Below are positions 8,647 to 18,647 of a stretch of DNA of 64,000 nucleotides, in pieces. Position numbers and translations under genes: made by a program. Origin of the DNA: Armatimonadota bacterium (GTDB taxonomy: Bacteria > Armatimonadota > UBA5829 > DSUL01). The notes below the pieces were generated by a model. The model saw only the letters and a program-made list of their open reading frames with translations, was not told where the DNA came from and ran no database searches. The DNA lies in NCBI GenBank assembly GCA_025998755.1, contig AP024674.1, forward strand, positions 1,354,162-1,418,161. The letters run 5' to 3'. Position 1 is the stretch's first letter. Each line of letters begins with the position of its first letter.

Positions 8647-8961
8647 AGTTTCTCTCCTCGCCTTTTTGCCCTTCGGCTCGTCGCTTTGCCCGGCTGGCAA
8701 GCATGCAGGGATTTCGACGTCCTCCCGGGCGCTCCCTCCAGAAGAGAGACGACGAGCCCGAAAATAGCGGAACAAGGGAGAGAAGCAGTCGAACAGAGAT
8801 TCTTCAGATCCTGCATTCCGATATGGAACAAACCCATGGGCTCGCGCTTTGCCAAGGCGCGGGACCGGAGCTCGGGCAAGCGGAGCTGCCGGATGGCTGG
8901 TGGCATTCGATCCGGAAGCATCCGCCGTTTGGACCACGAACGTTCGGAGAACACAAGCAAA
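8647..8961. other. Divergent intergenic region, no gene seen
   Basis: 315 bases between the TTG start of the URO-D-fold gene and the ATG of the HD-GYP gene. Open frames cross it on both strands but translate to low-complexity, unconserved-looking peptides. It must hold two divergent promoters; I could not pick convincing -35/-10 pairs. Confidence 0.5.
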
Positions 8962-9591
8962 ATGAGTCTGAAAACGACACCGGATGAGGACAGCAAGGTC
9001 ATCGAACTGTATGACCAGGCCACCAGCGCTCTGCTGACGGCGGCAGGACAACAGGATGAACGGCTTCTGGGCCACTCGGAACGGGTGACAGCCTATTGTC
9101 TGGCGATCGGCGAGCAGCTGGGTCTGTCCCAGAAAGAGATGTCCGACCTGCGCTACGCAGCCAGCCTGCACGACATCGGTAAGATCGGCGTTTCAAAGTC
9201 CATCGTCAACAAGCTGGGCAAACTCTCGGAAGAAGAACTTGAGGCGATGCGGCTGCACTCCGTCATCGGCATCCGCATCCTGGAGAAGATCGAGGGACTG
9301 AAGGGTGCGCTGCCGGCCATCCGGCATCATCACGAGCGATGGGACGGCCGGGGCTACCCGGACGGGCTGGCCGGGGAGGACATCCCGCTGGGGGCCCGGA
9401 TCATCGCCGTGGCGGAGACCTTCGACATCCTGACGTCAGACGTACCGTGGCGCGGCCGCATCCCGATGGTTGAGGCGGTGAAGGAGCTGCGGCGGTGTTC
9501 CGGGAGCCAGTTCGACCCGGAGATCGTCGCGGTGTTTGTGGACAAAGTGCTGGAAGCTCCCTCCCGCCACAAGGAGCTTCGCGCCGCCTGA
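8962..9591 (+). CDS. HD-GYP domain protein (putative cyclic-di-GMP phosphodiesterase)
   Basis: 209 residues, almost entirely an HD-GYP domain. The HD pair lies in SLHDIGKIGVSKS (H70, D71), the next metal ligands in IRHHHERWDGRGYPDGLAG (about 121-137) with the GYP triplet, and AETFDILTSD follows. No sensor or receiver domain is fused. The family hydrolyses cyclic-di-GMP or related dinucleotides. The ATG at 8962 has GGAG 12 bases upstream, which is rather far. An in-frame extension to 8686 looks non-coding. It converges with the DeoR gene 23 bases downstream. Confidence 0.88.
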   Translation: MSLKTTPDEDSKVIELYDQATSALLTAAGQQDERLLGHSERVTAYCLAIGEQLGLSQKEMSDLRYAASLHDIGKIGVSKSIVNKLGKLSEEELEAMRLHSVIGIRILEKIEGLKGALPAIRHHHERWDGRGYPDGLAGEDIPLGARIIAVAETFDILTSDVPWRGRIPMVEAVKELRRCSGSQFDPEIVAVFVDKVLEAPSRHKELRAA

Positions 9592-9614
9592 CATAAAAAC
9601 CAGGCCGGGATTGC

Positions 9615-10445
9615 TCAGCCTTCCTCGCTAACCTGCGGAGGGCCGTCCGCCACCACCACTTCGATGCCCGCATCCTGCAGCATGTGAATATGCTCGGGGC
9701 GGGCTTTCGAGTCCGTAACCAACACGTCAAGCAGCGTGAGCGGACCGACTTTCGCGCTGGCGTACAGGCCGAACTTGGATGAGTCGCACAGACCCACTAC
9801 CCGGCGGCCGTGACTCAGAATGCGCCGGTCCAGCTTGGCAGCCTGCAGGCTGGTGCTGGTGATGCCGTGCTCCGCATCAATGGCGGTCATTCCGTAGAAC
9901 ACCACATCCCAGTAAAGGCTCTCCAGCGGATCCTCCGAGAGGGAGCCATCCGTCTCAAGGGAATCGCGCAGAATCCTGCCTCCCAGCAGGTCCACGGGCA
10001 CGCTCGTGTTCGAGGCGATCAGAACAGCGATCTCCGGTGAGTTGGTGGTGACCTGGAAGCCCATCCCTTCCCGGATGTTCAGCGCTAGCTGGCAGGCGGT
10101 GCTTCCCGAGTTGATGAAAACGCTGCCGGTGTCTGGCAGAAAGCGCGCAGCTGCCTGCCCAATCCAGGATTTCTCCACCAAATGGGAGACGCGCATCTCC
10201 TGATACGGAGGAGCCGGCCGGCCCTGGTCCTTAAGAACGGCTCCGCCATGGGAGCGCTGAAGCTTTCCTTCGCGCTCCAGGGCGTCCAGGTCATTGCGGA
10301 TGGTGTTCTCCGCAACACGCAGCGCGGCCGCCAGTTCCGACACGCTCACCGCCCCGCGCCGGAGCGCAAGGTCATAGATGCGCCTGCGTCTCTCCGCTGC
10401 AATCAGCGCACCTCCCCGCGTTTTTCTTCCTGATGCTGTGCTCAT
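9615..10445 (-). CDS. DeoR-family transcriptional regulator
   Basis: 276 residues. The N-terminal winged helix-turn-helix is clear (RRRIYDLALRRGAVSVSELA and TIRNDLDALEREGKLQRSHG, about residues 20-67). The C-terminal DeoR sensor domain shows FINSGSTACQLA, VTTNSPEIAV and GITSTSLQAAKLDRRIL. Such regulators usually repress sugar-catabolic genes and respond to phosphorylated sugars. It lies just downstream of the GH94-like phosphorylase gene on the same strand with a 57-base gap, so it could control that gene. No operator was identified. GAGGAG stands 11 bases before the ATG. Confidence 0.92.
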   Translation of the reverse strand: MSTASGRKTRGGALIAAERRRRIYDLALRRGAVSVSELAAALRVAENTIRNDLDALEREGKLQRSHGGAVLKDQGRPAPPYQEMRVSHLVEKSWIGQAAARFLPDTGSVFINSGSTACQLALNIREGMGFQVTTNSPEIAVLIASNTSVPVDLLGGRILRDSLETDGSLSEDPLESLYWDVVFYGMTAIDAEHGITSTSLQAAKLDRRILSHGRRVVGLCDSSKFGLYASAKVGPLTLLDVLVTDSKARPEHIHMLQDAGIEVVVADGPPQVSEEG

Positions 10446-10502
10446 TGTCTTTCACGCTCCTCGGGCGCGCGACCGGACGGCGCGCCCCTCCCCAAAAAAC
10501 TG

Positions 10503-13013
10503 TCAGGGCACCGCGGCCTCTATCAGGATCTCCCGGGCCTTCTCAAACGTCACGGCGGGCACCAGGGGAAAGACTTCCTCAGTGACGGGATCCGTCCATT
10601 TCTCAGTCACCATTTCCCCACCAACCAGGATCGCCGGCTGCTCACCGGACCCACAACGACGGACACGCAGTTCCGCTTTGCAGCCAAGATATTGGAAGCG
10701 CGCAGTCATCCTTTGCCAGGAGGACGGCAAGCAGGGGACAATGGAACAGCCTTCCGGGCAGGGCCGTATGCCAAGCAGCCCGGAGTAAACATTGCGAAGC
10801 GCTGTGCTGATGCTGCCTGAAAGGAACGCCGCTCCTCCCCTGCCCTCCAACCCAGGCGCATCCATCCAGTGGTTCACAACCGCGTAGGGAGCCGTCTTGC
10901 TCCTCCTGACAGGATGGCAGTCCTGATCATAGGGCAGCATATATCTCAGGATCTCATACAGCAAATCCGCTTCGCCTGCGACGGCCGCCGCACGGCCCAA
11001 GAACCCGTGGCAGCCGTGATTATAGACCGTCCCGTTCTCGCCCAGACCAGGGGCAAGATCCCCCGCGCCAATACGCCCAAGCCCCGCGATCGGAGGGTAG
11101 CCGATGGGAGGGTGAAACAACGGAAAGCCATCCGGACCCTTCAATGACCGGATAACCGAGAGCACCCGTTCCGCCTCGCGCCCTTTGAGCAAGCCGCAAA
11201 TGATGCCAAAGCTGTTCACCGGAACGTTGACCCGCCTGGCTCCGTCCGGGTCCTGCGGAGAGAATACCCACTCGCCCCGGTCCGTGAAGACGCCGTTCAG
11301 GTACCCCTCTTCATTCAGGGCGTGAGTCCTGAGCGCTTCTTCGAGAATGCGTGCCGCCTTCCTTGCATCCTCCGCATCCTCCGCGTTGATGGCCCCGGAT
11401 TGCAATACTTTGGGAGCCAGACGCGGGAGCCGATCGAGCAGGTCGGCCCACTGCCGGAGCATGAGGACCACCTGGCAGGTGACCATAACGCTCTCACCCC
11501 GTCCCTCCAGCCCGGCCCGGTTCACGGAATCGTTCCAGTCGCCCTCGCGGATCAGACACAGCCCGTGCTCCCCCAGGTTCTCAGCGGCCGTGTAGTACGC
11601 CACGGTTCTACGGACGTGCTCCAGGAGCGGGGCGGGGCAAGCATCGTCCAGCCATGGAGGCTCCTCCTGCAAAATGGCGAAGTCGCGCGTGCAGCAGAGG
11701 TAATCGTAAAGAAGCTCCCAGACCCACACCCCGCCATCCACATACTGTCTGAGATCGTGCCGGGATGCGTCCCCGCCGACGGCATACTGCCTCGGAAACC
11801 AGCCATCATTTCGCTGCACACGGAAAAGTTCCAGAATGCGGTGGCGGCTCAACGAGGGATCCAGAGGGATGAGCGCGGCCGTGTCCTGAGCGCAGTCCCG
11901 GACGCCTCGCAACCCCGTGGGCCATCCGCGATCCAGCAGAATGACCCATTTCAGCTGCAGCGGAAGGAATTCATTGACGTAGCGGTTCAGACACTCGTCC
12001 GGCGTGGTGATGGAACGCTTCTCTGACAGAACCGTAAGCGCGCTGCAGTGTGCCGATCGGGCATCCCGGATGGCGCTGGGCTCCAGCAGACGAACGGCGG
12101 TATCCAGCGCTTGATGATCCGGCTGTCTGTTTCCTGTGCCCAGGATCACCATTCTGAAGGACGTCTTGCGGCCGCTGTCCAGCTTCACCCGCTTCGACAA
12201 AGCGATGCCCCCCTGACACCCGTTTATGGAGTTCGAAGGGTCGTAGTGTCCAAACGGGAAGCTCTTGGAGCAATCCACATCCGGAGGCACTGGCGAGGTA
12301 AGGGCGGCGGGCATTTCGAAGGTCCCGGTGCCGATGAAGCGGCTGTAGTTCAGCCAGACGGCTTCCGGCAGGTCAAGATCTGTCAGGACCAGGGCGTAAT
12401 GGCGCTGGGTGGGGATGCCGCCCGGGCTGCGAAGCTCCAGATCGAACGTCTGGGCGGCCTCATTGGAATAACCGATGCGCTGATAGAGCGCGGGAACGTC
12501 CCACGGGGCCAGACTGAACGCAGCGAAATGAGGCCGGAGGGCCGGAAGCAGAAGGAATTCCACAGCGCTGCCGGAGACGTTCTCCACCTCCACGCTCATC
12601 AGCAAGGCGGGCATTCCGGGATGGACACAGAGCTCCGTCCGGCACACGAGCCCCGAGTCCCGCACAGTGTAGAGAGCCGCGTCGGGTGAGTAGACCGCCT
12701 CGAACGACTCCGGCTCCCTGCCGGACGACGGCCCTGGAGCCCAGAAGTTGGGGAACGCGCTCCAGTCACGGGGGCGGATCCACACCACCAGACTGGAATA
12801 AGGCTGGTGGGACTCCCGTTTGAAGAGCACGGTACCGGCCGGGGGATCCAGCTGCAGATAGTCCGGTCCGCGCTGATCCAGCCGCAGGAGTATCTTCTCC
12901 GTGCACAGGATCCACGGCCAGGGCTCCTCAAGATGGAAACGCCGGACCGCAAAGCAGGCTTCCCCGGGCAGGAATGCCCCGGCCCCTTCCAGCTGTATAT
13001 CTTCCAGACGCAA
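10503..13013 (-). CDS. GH94-like glycoside phosphorylase / glycosyl hydrolase
   Basis: 836 residues from TTG 13013, chosen because GGGAG lies 8 bases upstream. The open frame continues to 13205 but would run into the divergent gene. The N-terminal half is beta-sandwich-like. The catalytic (alpha/alpha)6 part carries [27 protein letters not shown] and [13 protein letters not shown] (candidate general acid Asp), then [14 protein letters not shown], all resembling GH94 cellobiose/chitobiose phosphorylases. These enzymes split beta-glycosides with phosphate to give a sugar 1-phosphate. There is no signal peptide, which fits cytoplasmic phosphorolysis. The exact glycoside is unknown. The DeoR gene downstream suggests substrate-controlled expression. 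Confidence 0.8.
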   Translation of the reverse strand: MRLEDIQLEGAGAFLPGEACFAVRRFHLEEPWPWILCTEKILLRLDQRGPDYLQLDPPAGTVLFKRESHQPYSSLVVWIRPRDWSAFPNFWAPGPSSGREPESFEAVYSPDAALYTVRDSGLVCRTELCVHPGMPALLMSVEVENVSGSAVEFLLLPALRPHFAAFSLAPWDVPALYQRIGYSNEAAQTFDLELRSPGGIPTQRHYALVLTDLDLPEAVWLNYSRFIGTGTFEMPAALTSPVPPDVDCSKSFPFGHYDPSNSINGCQGGIALSKRVKLDSGRKTSFRMVILGTGNRQPDHQALDTAVRLLEPSAIRDARSAHCSALTVLSEKRSITTPDECLNRYVNEFLPLQLKWVILLDRGWPTGLRGVRDCAQDTAALIPLDPSLSRHRILELFRVQRNDGWFPRQYAVGGDASRHDLRQYVDGGVWVWELLYDYLCCTRDFAILQEEPPWLDDACPAPLLEHVRRTVAYYTAAENLGEHGLCLIREGDWNDSVNRAGLEGRGESVMVTCQVVLMLRQWADLLDRLPRLAPKVLQSGAINAEDAEDARKAARILEEALRTHALNEEGYLNGVFTDRGEWVFSPQDPDGARRVNVPVNSFGIICGLLKGREAERVLSVIRSLKGPDGFPLFHPPIGYPPIAGLGRIGAGDLAPGLGENGTVYNHGCHGFLGRAAAVAGEADLLYEILRYMLPYDQDCHPVRRSKTAPYAVVNHWMDAPGLEGRGGAAFLSGSISTALRNVYSGLLGIRPCPEGCSIVPCLPSSWQRMTARFQYLGCKAELRVRRCGSGEQPAILVGGEMVTEKWTDPVTEEVFPLVPAVTFEKAREILIEAAVP

Positions 13014-13186
13014 GACGAATTCTCCCGACGGGATGCTTCCCCGGCCCTGATCCTGAAACCTTCCCGCCCCCGTGTTTCCCTCACTACAGGCAGACGCGGC
13101 AAGACTGTGGCGATCAGCGGAACACGCCGCTAAACTTGCAGACGGCGCGCCCCGGCGCACGGAGCCGGAGCGTGCGGAGGACGCCT

Positions 13187-14251
13187 GTGAGAAGAAAGAT
13201 AGCACCGGCCGCGCTGGCGGCCTTATTGACGTTTGCCGCTGTCTGCTGCAACGCCGCCCCCGATCTGCAGCAGACCATTACCAGGATCGCCTTCGGGTCT
13301 TGCGCCCGTCAGGACCGGCCGCAGCCAGTGTGGGACGCCATCAATGAGTTCCGGCCACAGCTCTTCCTGTTCATCGGAGACAACATCTACGCCGACACCG
13401 AAGACATGAGCGTGATGCGGGCCAAATACGAGACCCTGGGAGCCATCCCGGGCTTCCGGCGGTTGCGTGAGTCCTGCACGCTGATGGCGGTCTGGGACGA
13501 CCACGACTACGGCGCCAACGACGCCGGAGCCGAGTATCCGAAGAAGGTGGAGTCCCAGCAGGAATTTCGCCGGTTTTTCGGGCCGCCGTTTGATCCTTCA
13601 CGCGAGGGAAAACCCGGCGTCTATGACGCCGCCATCTTCGGCCCAGAGGGACGAAGGGTACAGGTGATCCTGCCGGATACGCGCTACTTCCGGAGCCCCC
13701 TGTTCCGCAAACCGAAGTCGGACACCAGCCCAGGGCCGTATGGTCCAAACCTCGACCCTTCAGCCACGCTGCTGGGCGAGGAACAGTGGCAGTGGCTGGA
13801 GGAGCAGTTGAGGAAGCCCGCCGAGATCCGGCTCATCGCATCCAGCATCCAGGTGGTGCCGGAGGATCACGGCTGGGAGAAATGGATGAACTTCCCACAC
13901 GAGCGGGACCGGCTGTTAGAGCTCATCCGCAAGACCGGCGCTGCCGGTGTCATCTTCCTGAGCGGCGACCGTCATCTGGCGGAGCTTTCCATGATGGACG
14001 GCGGCGTGGGCTACCCGTTATTCGATCTGACGTCCAGCTCGCTGAACGCATCCTCGCAGCGCTGGCGTCCCCTTGAGGTGAACCGCCACCGCGTGGGCAC
14101 CATGGCCTGGGGCGACAACTTCGGCACTGTATTGATTGACTGGGATCGTGATGACCCGCTCATTACGCTCCAGATCCGCGAGGTGGATGGCGAGGTGGCC
14201 ATCAGCCGCAGGATCCCGTTGAGCGTCCTGAAACCCGGGACCATCAAGTAA
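13187..14251 (+). CDS. PhoD-like alkaline phosphatase family protein, exported
   Basis: 354 residues from GTG 13187, with GGAGG exactly 6 bases upstream; the longer open frame from 12974 is not needed. The N-terminus [20 protein letters not shown] is a signal peptide, possibly lipoprotein-type. Metallophosphoesterase motifs run in order: [36 protein letters not shown], and [10 protein letters not shown] near the C-terminus. PhoD-type enzymes release phosphate from phosphodiesters or monoesters outside the cytoplasm using Ca/Fe. Length and motif order fit the shorter PhoD_2 group. It faces the GH94 gene divergently and converges with the TPR lipoprotein gene. Confidence 0.87.
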   Translation: MRRKIAPAALAALLTFAAVCCNAAPDLQQTITRIAFGSCARQDRPQPVWDAINEFRPQLFLFIGDNIYADTEDMSVMRAKYETLGAIPGFRRLRESCTLMAVWDDHDYGANDAGAEYPKKVESQQEFRRFFGPPFDPSREGKPGVYDAAIFGPEGRRVQVILPDTRYFRSPLFRKPKSDTSPGPYGPNLDPSATLLGEEQWQWLEEQLRKPAEIRLIASSIQVVPEDHGWEKWMNFPHERDRLLELIRKTGAAGVIFLSGDRHLAELSMMDGGVGYPLFDLTSSSLNASSQRWRPLEVNRHRVGTMAWGDNFGTVLIDWDRDDPLITLQIREVDGEVAISRRIPLSVLKPGTIK

Positions 14252-14286
14252 CCACCCGAGGGCTCCGAAGAGGCCACAACGCCGTT

Positions 14287-15078
14287 TCAGAGAGGGCCGG
14301 GAGGGTTGTAAAGCTTCTGGATTCGGGCGCGCAGGGCTCTGGCTTCGCGGGCCGCGGGGTCCAGCAGGAGCGCCTTGCGCGCCTCCACATACGCCGAGGG
14401 CAGGTTCCCCCGTGCCAGATGGACCTCGGACAGGTGCCGCCGCAGTTCAGATGAACCGGGCGAAAGTTGCACAGCGCGGATCAACCACCGCTCGGCCTGC
14501 TCGTAACGCTTCTGGCGGTAATAGACCCACCCCAGCGTGTCCACAATGTAGCCCGCATCCGGCTTGAGTCGAACGGCTCTTCTGGCCAGCACCAGAGCGC
14601 GGTCCAGGTCCCGTCCGCGCTCCGCCAGCAGCCAGGCAACCCCGTTGGCGGCATCCGGGTTGGAGCTGTCCAGCTCAAGCGCGAGTTCCATCAGCTCCGC
14701 CGACCGGTCTTCGTCGCCGTCTTCCATCACCACCGTGGCCACCTGCGTGACGATGCGCGACCACTCCTTTCGTGAAAGGGGGCGAGGCTCCACCAGACGA
14801 TCACGCGACTCTACCATCTCCAGCCCGGCGCGAGCGGCCTCGTCCAACCGGCCCGCGTCCACCCAGAAGACAAAAATAGACGAGGCCACCTGCCAGTCCA
14901 GCGGATGCCGGGAACGCACGTCCGAGAGAACGCGGCGCGCCTCCCTGAAGCGGTTCTTCTCCAGCAGCCGCTCCGCCCGATCCAGGTCACCCTGGATCCC
15001 CCGCAACGCGGAGCCGGGACCGCCGGAGCAGCCGGCGGTCAGAAGCGCGAGCAGAAGCGGCAGCAATCGTCTCATCAC
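14287..15078 (-). CDS. TPR-repeat lipoprotein
   Basis: 263 residues. The N-terminus MMRRLLPLLLALLTAGCSGG is a lipoprotein signal with a lipobox at TAGC. TPR helices follow (for example GVAWLLAERGRDLDRALVLA and LGWVYYRQKRYEQAERWLIR). The protein is probably anchored outside the cytoplasmic membrane as an interaction scaffold. It starts GTGATG, so the GTG overlaps the stop of the DUF6785 gene, indicating translational coupling; starting at the ATG 3 bases on is also possible. No partner is identifiable beyond that membrane protein. Confidence 0.85.
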   Translation of the reverse strand: MMRRLLPLLLALLTAGCSGGPGSALRGIQGDLDRAERLLEKNRFREARRVLSDVRSRHPLDWQVASSIFVFWVDAGRLDEAARAGLEMVESRDRLVEPRPLSRKEWSRIVTQVATVVMEDGDEDRSAELMELALELDSSNPDAANGVAWLLAERGRDLDRALVLARRAVRLKPDAGYIVDTLGWVYYRQKRYEQAERWLIRAVQLSPGSSELRRHLSEVHLARGNLPSAYVEARKALLLDPAAREARALRARIQKLYNPPGPL

Positions 15079-17039
15079 GGCCAGGGGAACTGAGGCGCCG
15101 GAGCGTTGAGCGCCGCGCTGACAGCCGTCCAGAAGATGGCGGCGATAAACTCACCCATGATCAGTCCCAGGAAGAGCGGGCGCGCCCGCGCGTAGAGCTG
15201 CATCCCGCCGTATCTCAGCAAGATGGTCTTGAACACCCACGCCACGAAACAGGGGAACCAGAAGTTATACATGGTCCAGGACGGCGCCAGGGCATATCCC
15301 AGCGGATGGAACGGCCACCAGAAAAACGTGACCCGCATCCACGCAAGAAACGCTGTGAACGCAAGGCCCACCCCCAGCCAGATGCGGTTGGAGAGAAGGG
15401 CCGGATCGCCGCCGGGGGTGGGATTGTCGATCTCCCGCATATGCGCGGTGTAATCATTCCAGGCCCACTGCGCGTTGTCCGTGTAGGCATAGGAATACAT
15501 GCTCAGCGCACCCTTGAGCATATACGGGTAGACCAACTGCAGCACCCCGGCCACGATCGCTGCCAGGATGATGGATCCCACAAACAGCGGCAGGAAGGAG
15601 CGACGACGCATCCCCGTCCCGTCGGAGATCTTGAGAGTGTCCAGAAAACCCGTCACCAGCAGTCCCCGCTGGTCGCGCAGAAAAGCCGTGTCGAAAAACG
15701 CCATCGCCGTCAGGTTCTGCGGCCCCAGCGTGTGCGGGGCGGCGAACACGCGGATGATATCCACCGGACGGAAGGAGGTCTCCGTCATCAGCAGACCACC
15801 CTCGGAGGTGCTGCGGGCAAGCACCAGAGCCACGATGAAGACGAACACAAACAGCTCGAACGCCGCGAGCCAGAGGCTCATTCCGGCAGCCCAGAGCCAG
15901 ACGGCGGCCAGCGCCAGGAACACGAAAAGCCCCCAAAACGCCACGCCGTAGGGGAGAAGTTCGTTGGAGTCGTCTATGGCCCGCTTGCCCGTGGCGTTGG
16001 CCCACACCCGACGGAGGTGCGGGCGTGCCGTGTACAGCATATAGGCGGCGATGACGATATAGGCCCCCACCGCCTGATATCCCATGAACTTGTAGCAGGG
16101 GTATAGCGGCATCAGGTCCACCTGCGCGCCGTAGACGCCGGCCATAAAGGTCTGGAAGCGCATGAACAGGAAGAACGCCCACAGCGAAAACAGAATGTCC
16201 GACGGAAGCAGATAGAACAGCCCGATGGCCGCAAAGCTGAGATACATCGTGGTGGGGTACACGGTGATCCACGGCTGCACGGGCACAAAGTAAGCGGTCA
16301 GGCTCTGCTCCAACCGCACGGCCGGCACGTTCGGAAAGAAGTTGTGCAGGCCGTTCAGCCCGAAAATGACGGCCGGGATGGCGAAGCCCACCCAAGTAAG
16401 ACGGTTGCGGAACAGGGACCCATGCTGCCCCTCCCGCAGCATATCCAGCGGCAGCTGCGCAAGCGGAAAGGCCAGCTTCTCGTTATCCACCCACTGGCGG
16501 CGGATGATAGACGCCAGACATAGGAATGCTCCGAAAATGAACAGGGAGAAGATGCCCCACATCGTTAGGGGAAGTGCCCAGAATCCCCAGGGGATACTCT
16601 CCCCGCTGCGGAGCTTCTCGTAGTAAGCCCGCGCAACCATCTGCATCGGTTGCCCTTCCGGGTTGAACGCCACCAGCCACTTCTTCAAGTATGGATAAAA
16701 GAGCCGCTCCCACTCGTTGCCCGGATTGGCGTAGTAGTTGGTGGCGATCATGACCGGCATGACCTTCTCCATCAGCCCGCGGCTGGAGATCATGGCGGCC
16801 ATGAGCATCATCGCGTAGATGGTGACAATCTCGGCGTTCGTCAGAGCCAGGCGGACGCTGATGCGCCGCACCACGGTGTTCGCCAGCACGATGAAGACCA
16901 GGAACCCCAGCACGACCGGCGGAAGCTGCAGGAAGCCGATCTGGATGCGCGCGCTGACGCATTCGGCGTAGGTGACCACCCAGCAGACGACTGCGACGAG
17001 GATGACGCCAATGACGGCAGACCTGAAGGTAACGCCCAA
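15075..17039 (-). CDS. DUF6785/DUF6784-type polytopic membrane protein
   Basis: 654 residues with about 14-16 hydrophobic segments, starting MGVTFRSAVIGVILVAVVCW. It resembles the large membrane proteins of DUF6785/6784 from Armatimonadota and Planctomycetes, which are distantly like oligopeptide transporters; no function is established. Family-like stretches include AFPLAQLPLDML, WPFHPLGYAL and LRYGGMQLYARARPLFLGLI near the C-terminus. A paralogue lies at 33134-35110. The TPR lipoprotein downstream is coupled by a 4-base overlap, which suggests a membrane complex. A transport role is an inference. Confidence 0.82.
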   Translation of the reverse strand: MGVTFRSAVIGVILVAVVCWVVTYAECVSARIQIGFLQLPPVVLGFLVFIVLANTVVRRISVRLALTNAEIVTIYAMMLMAAMISSRGLMEKVMPVMIATNYYANPGNEWERLFYPYLKKWLVAFNPEGQPMQMVARAYYEKLRSGESIPWGFWALPLTMWGIFSLFIFGAFLCLASIIRRQWVDNEKLAFPLAQLPLDMLREGQHGSLFRNRLTWVGFAIPAVIFGLNGLHNFFPNVPAVRLEQSLTAYFVPVQPWITVYPTTMYLSFAAIGLFYLLPSDILFSLWAFFLFMRFQTFMAGVYGAQVDLMPLYPCYKFMGYQAVGAYIVIAAYMLYTARPHLRRVWANATGKRAIDDSNELLPYGVAFWGLFVFLALAAVWLWAAGMSLWLAAFELFVFVFIVALVLARSTSEGGLLMTETSFRPVDIIRVFAAPHTLGPQNLTAMAFFDTAFLRDQRGLLVTGFLDTLKISDGTGMRRRSFLPLFVGSIILAAIVAGVLQLVYPYMLKGALSMYSYAYTDNAQWAWNDYTAHMREIDNPTPGGDPALLSNRIWLGVGLAFTAFLAWMRVTFFWWPFHPLGYALAPSWTMYNFWFPCFVAWVFKTILLRYGGMQLYARARPLFLGLIMGEFIAAIFWTAVSAALNAPAPQFPWP

Positions 17040-17118
17040 AGTGTTCTGAGGAGCCTCCTTGCTTGAAGTCTATGCGCAGGCGGAAAGCCCGGAGGATCGC
17101 AGCAGTGCCCGAAGCATT

Positions 17119-17760
17119 CTAGAGAATCGGAGCGCCGAGCGCAACCGTGAGTTCCTCGCGCGAAAGCACCCCTTCGCGAAGGAGCCGCGCCTGTGGCCCG
17201 GTCAGATCCACCACCGAGGAGGGTTTCCCTGCAGGCAGGGCGCCCTGGTCCACCACGAAGGAGACCGCTTCCAGCACTTCCGGCGCGACCACGTCCAGCG
17301 AGGTGGGCTGAGGTCCGCCGGAGAGGTTGGCGCTGGTTGCCACCAGGGGAAGAGCGGTGTCGCGCAGAAGGCGGAGAAGCCAGCCGTGCCCTGGGGCACG
17401 CACTCCGACGGTCCCCTCCGGCGCCACAGGGGCGGGAAGGCCAGGTACCGCAGGCAGGACGATGGTCAGAGCGCCGGGCCAGAACCGCTCCATCAGGCGG
17501 CGGGCAGCATCCGGCACCTCCCGCACCAGCAGCCGGGCCTCACGCACCCCCGCCACGGCGACGGGCATCGCCCGGCCCGCATCACGTCCCTTGATGGCGC
17601 AGACCCGCTCCACGGCCACCGCGTCCAGCGCATTGCAGAAGAGCCCGTAGACGGTATCCGTCGGCGCAACGACAACTCCGCCATCCCGGATGCATTTGAC
17701 AATCTCATCAAGCACGGGTGGTGTGAGAAGGCCGGATGCAGAGAGTTTGACAAGGTTCAC
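17119..17760 (-). CDS. sua5: Sua5/YciO/YrdC-family threonylcarbamoyl-AMP synthase
   Basis: 213 residues. It makes threonylcarbamoyl-AMP from threonine, bicarbonate and ATP for the t6A37 modification of ANN-decoding tRNAs. The core motifs are GGVVVAPTDTVYGLFCNA, ERVCAIKGRDAGRAMPVAVA and PLVATSANLSGG. It lacks the C-terminal Sua5 domain, so it is TsaC-like in length. The GTG start at 17760 overlaps the prmC stop (GTGA), which fixes the start; a longer frame to 18084 is a shadow inside prmC. It is the last gene of the rpmE-prfA operon. Confidence 0.92.
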   Translation of the reverse strand: MNLVKLSASGLLTPPVLDEIVKCIRDGGVVVAPTDTVYGLFCNALDAVAVERVCAIKGRDAGRAMPVAVAGVREARLLVREVPDAARRLMERFWPGALTIVLPAVPGLPAPVAPEGTVGVRAPGHGWLLRLLRDTALPLVATSANLSGGPQPTSLDVVAPEVLEAVSFVVDQGALPAGKPSSVVDLTGPQARLLREGVLSREELTVALGAPIL

Positions 17761-18647
17761 GGCCGACAAAGCTCCACCACCCGCGGGATGCCGGCGAGGT
17801 CGGTGTGTGTGGTCAGGAACTGCAGACCGGCTGCCGCAGCCATCTCCCCCACAGCTGCAGCCTGCCCTGCCCCAACTTCCAGAAGAACTACCCCACCTTC
17901 GGCCACCAGGCCGGGGATGCGCCTCAATAAGCCGCTGATGAAATCCAGCCCGTCCGAGCCGCCGTCCAGCGCCTCGCGGGGATCCCAGAGGCAGACCTCC
18001 GGCTGCAACCGGTCTATTTCCTGCGAGGCGACATAAGGAGGATTGGAGACAAGCATTTGAAAGGGCGCTTCCTGTGGAGACCACGCGGGGTCAAGCGCAT
18101 CCGCAACTTCACAGCGGATGCAGGAAGCCACACCGTGGGCCTCGGCGTTCCGTTGCGTCACGTTCAGAGCTCCCGCGGAGGAGTCCACGGCGGTCACTGA
18201 AATGTGCAGCCCGTGATCCAGGGCAAGCCTTGCCAGGGAGACCGACACGCAGCCGGAACCGGAGCCCACGTCCAGCACGCGTACCGGGCCTTTCATCGCC
18301 CGGAGCCGCTCGAAAGCCAGCGAGACGAGCAGCTCCGTCTCAGGCCGAGGCACCAGCACATCCGGGGTTACTGCGAAGCAAAGCCCGTAAAACTCTTTGC
18401 GGCCAAGGATGCGCGCCACAGGCTCGCGTGCCGCGCGGCGTTCCAGAAAGCGGAGGAAGACCTCTTCGGCAGCCGCAGGAACGGTATCTCTGGCACGGGC
18501 GAATAACGCCGCACGCGAGCAGCCCATCGACGCCGCCAGAAGCACCTGCGCATCCAGCCCCGGAGTCTCGACACCCGCCTCTGCCAGCCGGCGACGCGCC
18601 TCATCCAGCAAAGAACGCACGCTCCGCGCCACGGCCGCCTGGCTCAC
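17757..18647 (-). CDS. prmC: Peptide chain release factor N5-glutamine methyltransferase
   Basis: 296 residues. It methylates the Gln of the GGQ motif in release factors using S-adenosylmethionine. The N-terminal helical domain is followed by a Rossmann methyltransferase with [31 protein letters not shown] and the catalytic [12 protein letters not shown] (NPPY about 202-205). It overlaps prfA by 4 bases upstream and the sua5 gene by 4 bases downstream, so its substrate gene and a tRNA-modification gene are translationally coupled to it. Confidence 0.96.
   Translation of the reverse strand: MSQAAVARSVRSLLDEARRRLAEAGVETPGLDAQVLLAASMGCSRAALFARARDTVPAAAEEVFLRFLERRAAREPVARILGRKEFYGLCFAVTPDVLVPRPETELLVSLAFERLRAMKGPVRVLDVGSGSGCVSVSLARLALDHGLHISVTAVDSSAGALNVTQRNAEAHGVASCIRCEVADALDPAWSPQEAPFQMLVSNPPYVASQEIDRLQPEVCLWDPREALDGGSDGLDFISGLLRRIPGLVAEGGVVLLEVGAGQAAAVGEMAAAAGLQFLTTHTDLAGIPRVVELCRP

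Noticed and set aside
8686-8961. 92-codon N-terminal extension of the HD-GYP frame
   Set aside because: The peptide is basic and low-complexity, lacks family features, and crosses the divergent promoter region.
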